The notes under the pieces: model-generated
Database searches by the model: none
Told to the model about the DNA's origin: nothing
What the model saw: only the letters and a program-made list of their open reading frames with translations
Made by a program: the position numbers and the translations under genes
NCBI RefSeq assembly: GCF_040802235.1
Contig: NC_133166.1
Span: 117,256,991-117,320,990, forward strand
Source: Manis javanica
Lineage: Eukaryota; Chordata; Mammalia; Pholidota; Manidae
Length of the DNA: 64,000 nucleotides
Direction: 5' to 3'
Part shown: piece after piece, positions 59,080 through 64,000 of the stretch
Numbering within the stretch: the stretch's first letter is position 1
Layout: the number at the start of each line of letters is the position of its first letter

Positions 59080-60115
59080 ACAGGTGCTCAAGCAACATTT
59101 GTTGAGTGCCTACCATAGGCTAGCCATTGTCCCAGGCAGGAAAGAAAACAACAGAAAATGCACTGCCTTCATAGGACTTGTATTCTAGAAGGAGGAGGCA
59201 GATAATAAACTAAACAGGTAAAAGAACATAATATGTTGGATCATATTGGATCTATGGAGGAAAATGAAGCACAGAAGAGGTTAGGGAATGTCAGGGTTTA
59301 GAGTTCTAATCAGGATTCTTAGAGAAGGCAAAGAGGCCAACATCTGAAGGAGGTGAGGGAACAAGTCATGAGGACATCTGGGAAAGGGCATTCCAGGCAG
59401 GCAGGGGCGGTGGTGGGAGCAGTTAGTATAAGAACCCCAAGCAGGAGCATAACTGGAATGTGTGAGGGACAAGTAAGTACAATGGGGCTGGAGCAGAGCA
59501 GACCACTAGGAGAACAGGAGGTAAAATCAGGTAAGAAGAGGTTCATTTCGGGCTTGTAGGTTTTTTGAGAGATTTTGGGACTAGAACCAGCTGGAGTGCC
59601 ATTGGAGGGTTTAACTGGAAGAGTAGTAGGGGTGGCTTATGTGTTCATAGGACCATTTGGCTGCTGGGTTGAGAGAGAGTGTCGGGGCAAGGTCAAAGGA
59701 GGACCAGCGCAGAGGCCACTGCTGTAACCAAGGCAAGCGTGGCTTGCACCAGGTGGGTGGCTGTGGAGGTGGCAGAAGACCCGGACGCCAGTTGAAAGTA
59801 GAGCCAACAGGCCTTGCTGGCAGATTGCGTGTGGGGTGTGAGGGAAAGAAAACAGTAAGATTCCTTCGAGGTTTTAACTTGTGCTACTGGAAAAATGGAG
59901 TGGTGCCCCCTGAGATATGCACGACTTTGAAAAGAGCAAGGTTGCGGATATGGGTGGGTAAGATCAAGAATTCAGTTTTGGCCATGTCAGGTTTGAGATG
60001 TCTTTTAGACATTTACATGGAGATGTGGAATAATCAGAGTCTGGAACTCAGGGGAGAGGGCCGGGCAGGAGATACAAATTTCAGGGCATTCAGCACATAC
60101 ACAGTATCAAAGCTG
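59080..60115 (-). repeat. Long L2 LINE copy (ORF2 C-terminus to 3' end)
   Basis: Reads from the tail (CAACATTTGTTGAGTGCCTA) through GGGCATTCCAGGCAGGCAG, GGAGTGCCATTGGAGGG and AATTCAGTTTTGGCCATGTC to GAGTCTGGAACTCAGGGGAG. This is the reverse complement of the L2 reverse-transcriptase end and 3' UTR, about 1 kb in one piece. Confidence 0.82.
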
Positions 60116-60754
60116 GATGGGTCCAGAGAAGACCAGAGAATGTAGGTGCGTGCACTAGGATGAAGCTTCAGCTTGCATCCTATTCCTCTGCCAGAAAATC
60201 TCGTTGCCAGAACTCTGGGGACCAAAGAGGGAGCTAAGTTGGGAGGAGGGTGGCCAAGGCGGGAAGGAGTTGTACATCTGAACTTGCCCTTGAAGGAACA
60301 GTAGAGAAGGAGATTCCAGGGAAATTTCCAGGGACTGGTTATTTGCAGAGCCAGGGCAAAATGAAGGGGTGGGCAAGGGCATTTACAGAGGGAGGAGGGC
60401 CAAGGTGGGAGTGGGGGAATGAATCCCCCATCTTGTTTTGGCTTCTCTTGTCTCTTTACCCACATTGAACTTCACGGTCAGCTGTTTCAGGGAACAGATG
60501 CCTGGCACCACAATTGCCTTGTGCCCTGTCTCTTCTGCCACTCCCACTTTTGGGTCCGCCCTCCCCGAGGCCGCTGGAATTTGCCCAACACCACACAAAG
60601 CCTGCAAGGTGAGCCCACTAGTCCCTTGGGGCGGTGACATCATCTGGGCCCCTGAGAGGCCTGAGAATGCCTAACGCCTTATTGCTGTCCCACAGCAGTG
60701 TCCTGCCTGGGGGCTGCACCCGATTATGGGCTCTGGTCAACTCAGGGCTTCCTA

Positions 60755-60985
60755 GTCTCCAGGTGTGCTGACCAAGAGCCTACCTGCTTTGGAGTCAGAT
60801 AAACCTGGGTTTAGACTCCCTCTCTGCTACTTAGGGGCTTTGTAGCTTTAGGCAAGGTGCCTCAAATCTTGGGACTCAGTTTCCTTATGTCTATAGTGAG
60901 GTTGCCCACAGCAATCCTCCTCCTCATCGGCCTCACCTGCCAGGGGGTTGTGAGAATTAAATGAGATTAATGAGATGGGATGGGG
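60755..60985 (+). repeat. MIR SINE (ancient)
   Basis: TTGGAGTCAGATAAACCTGG, GGGACTCAGTTTCCTTATG and GGGTTGTGAGAATTAAATGA; near full length. Confidence 0.85.
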
Positions 60986-61739
60986 GCAGGTGCCTGGCAT
61001 GGCCTGGGGCAGGAAGGAATTCCCTCCCACAGACAAAAGTACACCTCCCCACCCTGCCCCTCCCTTCGTCCTTTCCCTACCAAACATCTGCTCCTACTAG
61101 CCAGGTGGTCTACACTGCCTCACCAGCCACTCCCTGAAGCTCCCATCTGGTCGCCCGGCGCCCTTCTCACCCTCCTCCTCCTTGAGCCCTCCCGACTGGA
61201 CACTGTCTCCCCCGTCTCCCCTGCTCCTTCCTGGACTCCTCTTCTCCCAAGACTCTTCCTAAGGCTGTGCTTTGTCCTCCTCACCGTACAGCCCAGAACC
61301 ACTCCCAACTCTCCATTCATTTGCTCAGCGGAGCCTAGGGCGGCAGCCACAGCCCAGCTGAGGAGAGGCAGACTTTGCACTGGGATCAGCTGGCAGATGG
61401 GAGAACCTGGATTTCCCCAAAAGAATCTGGATGTGTGGCACCCACCCCTTCCTGCCACCTGGGGAGCAGAACCTCCTCCGGGGCCAGACCACCCTGGGCC
61501 TCATCCCCTAGGGGCCCTCCCTGCCGTCATCCCTCCCTCCCTCAGGCTCCTCCCCAGCTCCACTTGCTCTCTGGGCGTCATCCCCAGCTCAAAAACTTTT
61601 GGAGAAAGTGACCTATACTGTCTCTACCTCCCTGCTTCTCCTGCCACTCACTCCTCAGCCCACTGCAGCCTGGCTTCTGCTCCCACCGTCCCACCAAAGC
61701 CTCTCCCAGATGCTACAGTAGCTTGACTGACTCCAAGGG

Positions 61740-61870
61740 ACAGGTCTCAGTCATTACCTGTCTGGACCTCCATGCAACATCTGGCCTGTTATTTGTTCCT
61801 TCTTCCCCAAAACACCATTCTTCCCTTGGCATCTGTGACACCACACATCCCCCATTTTGTAAAATGCACA
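61740..61870 (+). repeat. L2 LINE ORF2 fragment
   Basis: CCCAAAACACCATTCTTCCC, then TTGGCATCTGTGACACCAC, an internal L2 coding stretch. Surrounding pyrimidine-rich sequence from 61090 may be the same copy. Confidence 0.55.
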
Positions 61871-62179
61871 TCTGGTCAAGCCAGTTAAAGCCCTCTGAGG
61901 TTCCAGCCTTCAAGGTTAGGGATTCCGGGCTGTTTGGCTCCTGCTGGCCTGGCCAGGGACCCCCACTCAATGCCCTGCCATCGGCCCCGTAAAACCGCAG
62001 GTGTGCTCTGCTGCTGGGAGCTGCGCTTCTCTCCTCCACGGCTGTCGGGGTTGCCAGGTCCAATGACACGGGACAGAGTCAAACTTGCTCTTTATCTGTA
62101 AATGTGTTATTAATCCCTACCTGTGAGTATTCAGATCTTACTGGGTGTCCAGTATTTTTGCATGCTGCATTGGGCAACT

Positions 62180-62260
62180 GATGCTGTACCCCTGGGACCT
62201 CACTTGGTACCTGACATAGAGTAGGTGCTCAGTAAGTGTTAGATGAAGGAATGATGGAAG
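62180..62260 (+). repeat. L2 LINE 3' tail
   Basis: GGTACCTGACATAGAGTAGG, then TGCTCAGTAAGTGTTAGATG. Confidence 0.7.
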
Positions 62261-62394
62261 CGATGGTGGCAGGCACAGGTGCTGCAGGGCACAGTGGAGA
62301 GGTAGCAGACTCCCTAGAAGAGGCGGCACATGAGCCAAAGTAGACGGAGGTATTGGGTCATGGCATCAACCAGTCCCTCCATGGGGATGCCTCC

Positions 62395-62815
62395 TGTAGC
62401 GGGTTGAATAGTGTCCCCCAAAAGAAATGTCCATGTCCAACCCCGGGACCTTATTTGGAAACTGGGTCTTTGCAGATATAATTAAGGGTCTCAGGATGAG
62501 ATCATCCCGGATTGAGGGTTGGCTCCAAAGCCAATGACTAATGTCCTTATAAGAGAAAGGAGAAGGAGGTTGGAGACACACACACAGGGAAGATGGCCAT
62601 ATGAAGACAGAGCAGAGACTGCAGTGAGGCAGCTACAAGCCAAGGAACGCCAAAGATTTCCGGGAGCCACCAGAAACCAGGAGAGAGGCAGAGAAGGAAC
62701 TCTCCCTTACAGCCTCCTAAAGGAACCAACCCTGCCAGCACCGCGATACTGCATTTCTGTTGTTCTAATGCATCCACTATGTGGTCCCCGTTACGGCAGC
62801 CCTGGAACCGAATAT
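62395..62815 (+). mobile_element. MaLR (MLT1-type) solitary LTR
   Basis: About 420 bp. It begins TGTAGCGGGTTGAATAGTGT and continues with TTATTTGGAAACTGGGTCTT, AGCTACAAGCCAAGGAACGC and GGAACCAACCCTGCC, ending near TTACGGCAGCCCTGGAA. It is an ancient non-autonomous ERVL-MaLR LTR with no internal region beside it. Confidence 0.8.
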
Positions 62816-62904
62816 GCCCCAAGCCTCCGCCCTTCCCAGGACTCTTCCTTCACGACCCCTCCCCTGCCAGGATCCCCTGTCGTACCGGACCTGTTATCCA
62901 GCCT

Positions 62905-63640
62905 GTGGTAGCCAGCCACAAAACGGGCCCAGTGACCCTAGCCTCCTGGCATTCATGCCTTCATATAGTCCCCCCTGAAAGGGTATCTCGCCGTGACCCT
63001 TCTTACCCCGCAACGACTCAGGAGACACGGGCCCACACAAGAGATTTTATTACTGAAAGAGAAAACACCTGCCCCCAGAGAGACGGAGCAGCAGCTCGTG
63101 GGTAAGGAAGCGCATTTTTAAGGAGTAGGGGTAGGGTGTGTTCTGCCTCGGTGATTGGATCTCAAGGGGTGGGCGACCGTCTGGCTGTTGGTGATTGGAT
63201 CTCAAGGGGTGGGGGTCTTAGCGCGCCAGAATTTGCCTTCACCCCCCACACTGAATAGGGCTGACCTATGTGACAATAAGGGACTACAGGAGTGATGGTG
63301 AGTGTGAGGCTCCCAAGGCAAGGTTACAAAACTTGGGACCAAACTTTTGCCCCAGTCTCTTGGATGGCTCTCGTTGGAGGAAGCCACCCGCCATGCGGTC
63401 AGGACATTGAGCAGAACCGTGGCTAAGTCCACATGGCGGGAAACTGAAGCTTCTTACCAGCATCCAGCCCCAACTTACAGACCAGGTGAGTGAGCCACCT
63501 CGGAAGACGACTGCCCCGCACTAGACATGCTTTCAGATGACTGAAGCCCAGAGCAACCCCATGGGAGACCCTGAGACAACCACCCAGGGAAATCACTCCT
63601 GAGATTCGGACTCGCAGAACCTTTGGGGTCGTCTATTGTA
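62905..63640 (+). repeat. Older unclassified interspersed repeat, split by an LTR
   Basis: The left part (GTAGCCAGCCACAAAACGGG, CTAGCCTCCTGGCATTCATG) and right part (GTGAGTGAGCCACCTCGG, CTTTCAGATGACTGAAGCCC, GAGACCCTGAGACAACCACC) read as one familiar old repeat once the LTR between them is set aside. The family is not named with confidence. Confidence 0.5.
62976..63466 (-). mobile_element. Solitary retroviral LTR (ERV1/gammaretrovirus-like)
   Basis: About 490 bp in minus orientation, beginning TGGATGC and ending TTTCA on its own strand. It is flanked by CCCCC (62971-62975) and GCCCC (63467-63471) as a probable target duplication. On its strand, two copies of CCTTGAGATCCAATCACC (each with a CCAAT box) form a U3-like tandem. 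AATAAAATC follows as the poly(A) signal, then TGTCTCCTGAGTCGTTGC as R-U5-like sequence. No internal viral genes accompany it. Its readable motifs and its position inside an older repeat suggest it is much younger than the MaLR copies. Confidence 0.7.
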
Positions 63641-64000
63641 CAGCACCACTGGGTTTAGCCTTGACAGCCGGCCTCACGGGTCCCAGGCAGGGAAGAGGCT
63701 GCTAGACTGTTGGGACTGGGAGGGGCCAGGGGGTCATCCGGCCTACCTATCCCTTACAGCCCGGGAGGCCAAGGCCCTGAGAGGGGCCCACTGGGGGAGA
63801 AGGGGCTGAGATGTGCTGCCTTCAGGAAAGGCCCCTGTAAGTCCGGAGAGAGGAAATTCCGGGGCAAAATACCTCTAAAAACAGAAACCAGTCAAAGGGA
63901 GAAATGAAGTTTAAAACCCGTTTATTGCTTACAAACTGCAGTCCAGGGCCGTCTTTCTCCTCTGCTCTGGAAGAAACCAGTAGGCAGGCCAGCCCCCTAC

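Larger units (their letters stand above)
58331..64000. other. NAA40-RCOR2 side intergenic region (repeats only)
   Basis: No gene recognised. By synteny RCOR2 would be the next gene beyond the window. The region contains two antisense L2 segments (58625-58790, 59080-60115), a MIR (60755-60985), L2 ORF and tail pieces (61740-61870, 62180-62260), a MaLR LTR (62395-62815) and a younger solitary LTR (62976-63466) inside an older repeat (about 62905-63640). Confidence 0.65.

Noticed and set aside
60980-61726. 248-aa + strand open frame
   Set aside because: Starts in a MIR and runs through pyrimidine-rich L2-like sequence; explained by repeat composition.
63900-64000. Possible start of RCOR2 at the right edge
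   Set aside because: Expected next by synteny, but no RCOR2 coding or promoter sequence is visible in the last kilobase.

Overview
This is mammalian nuclear DNA, not microbial. It has GT-AG introns, CpG-island promoters, AATAAA poly(A) signals and ancient mammalian repeats (MIR, L2, old L1, MaLR LTRs). Four host genes were reconstructed exon by exon. They sit in the order known from human 11q13.1 (MACROD1-OTUB1-COX8A-NAA40), read here in the inverted orientation. No Alu, B1/B2, Bov-tA, CanSINE-like or other young SINE was recognised. COX8A has the non-anthropoid type of sequence. A non-primate placental mammal is therefore likely, perhaps a laurasiatherian, but the species is not fixed by what can be read.

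Layout. Bases 1-22180 are the 3' part of MACROD1 on the + strand: two large introns, a 30-nt micro-exon at 8437, then a tight cluster of macro-domain exons at 20169-21855 and a spliced 3' UTR. OTUB1 lies at about 23035-30165 on the - strand, tail to tail with MACROD1. It has seven exons and encodes a complete 271-aa deubiquitinase. COX8A lies at about 35240-37020 on the - strand, with two exons encoding 69 aa. NAA40 lies at about 44880-58130 on the - strand, with eight exons encoding a complete 237-aa histone H4/H2A N-terminal acetyltransferase. Bases 58130-64000 are the intergenic side towards RCOR2, which would be the next gene by synteny, and contain only repeats.

The most unexpected element lies between COX8A and NAA40. 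It is a decayed but intron-bearing actin gene on the + strand (41307-44265). Its exon boundaries fall at the codon positions of sarcomeric actin genes (42, 150, 204, 267, 327/328), so it is a dead duplicated or ancestral actin locus rather than a processed pseudogene.

Other structures are a ~160-bp inverted repeat with ~93% matching arms in a MACROD1 intron (9441-9600 / 10073-10234), a local duplication beside COX8A exon 1, and a solitary retroviral LTR nested in an older repeat (62976-63466). There are also several AT-rich blocks in the GC-rich MACROD1 introns that look like conserved enhancers, an intronic CpG island with an inverted FOX/GATA-like motif (19270-20060), and a possible alternative MACROD1 C-terminus.

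The genes share no single pathway. MACROD1 removes ADP-ribose, OTUB1 removes K48-linked ubiquitin and restrains E2 enzymes, COX8A is a mitochondrial complex IV subunit, and NAA40 acetylates histone N-termini. They are neighbours by conserved synteny, not an operon.
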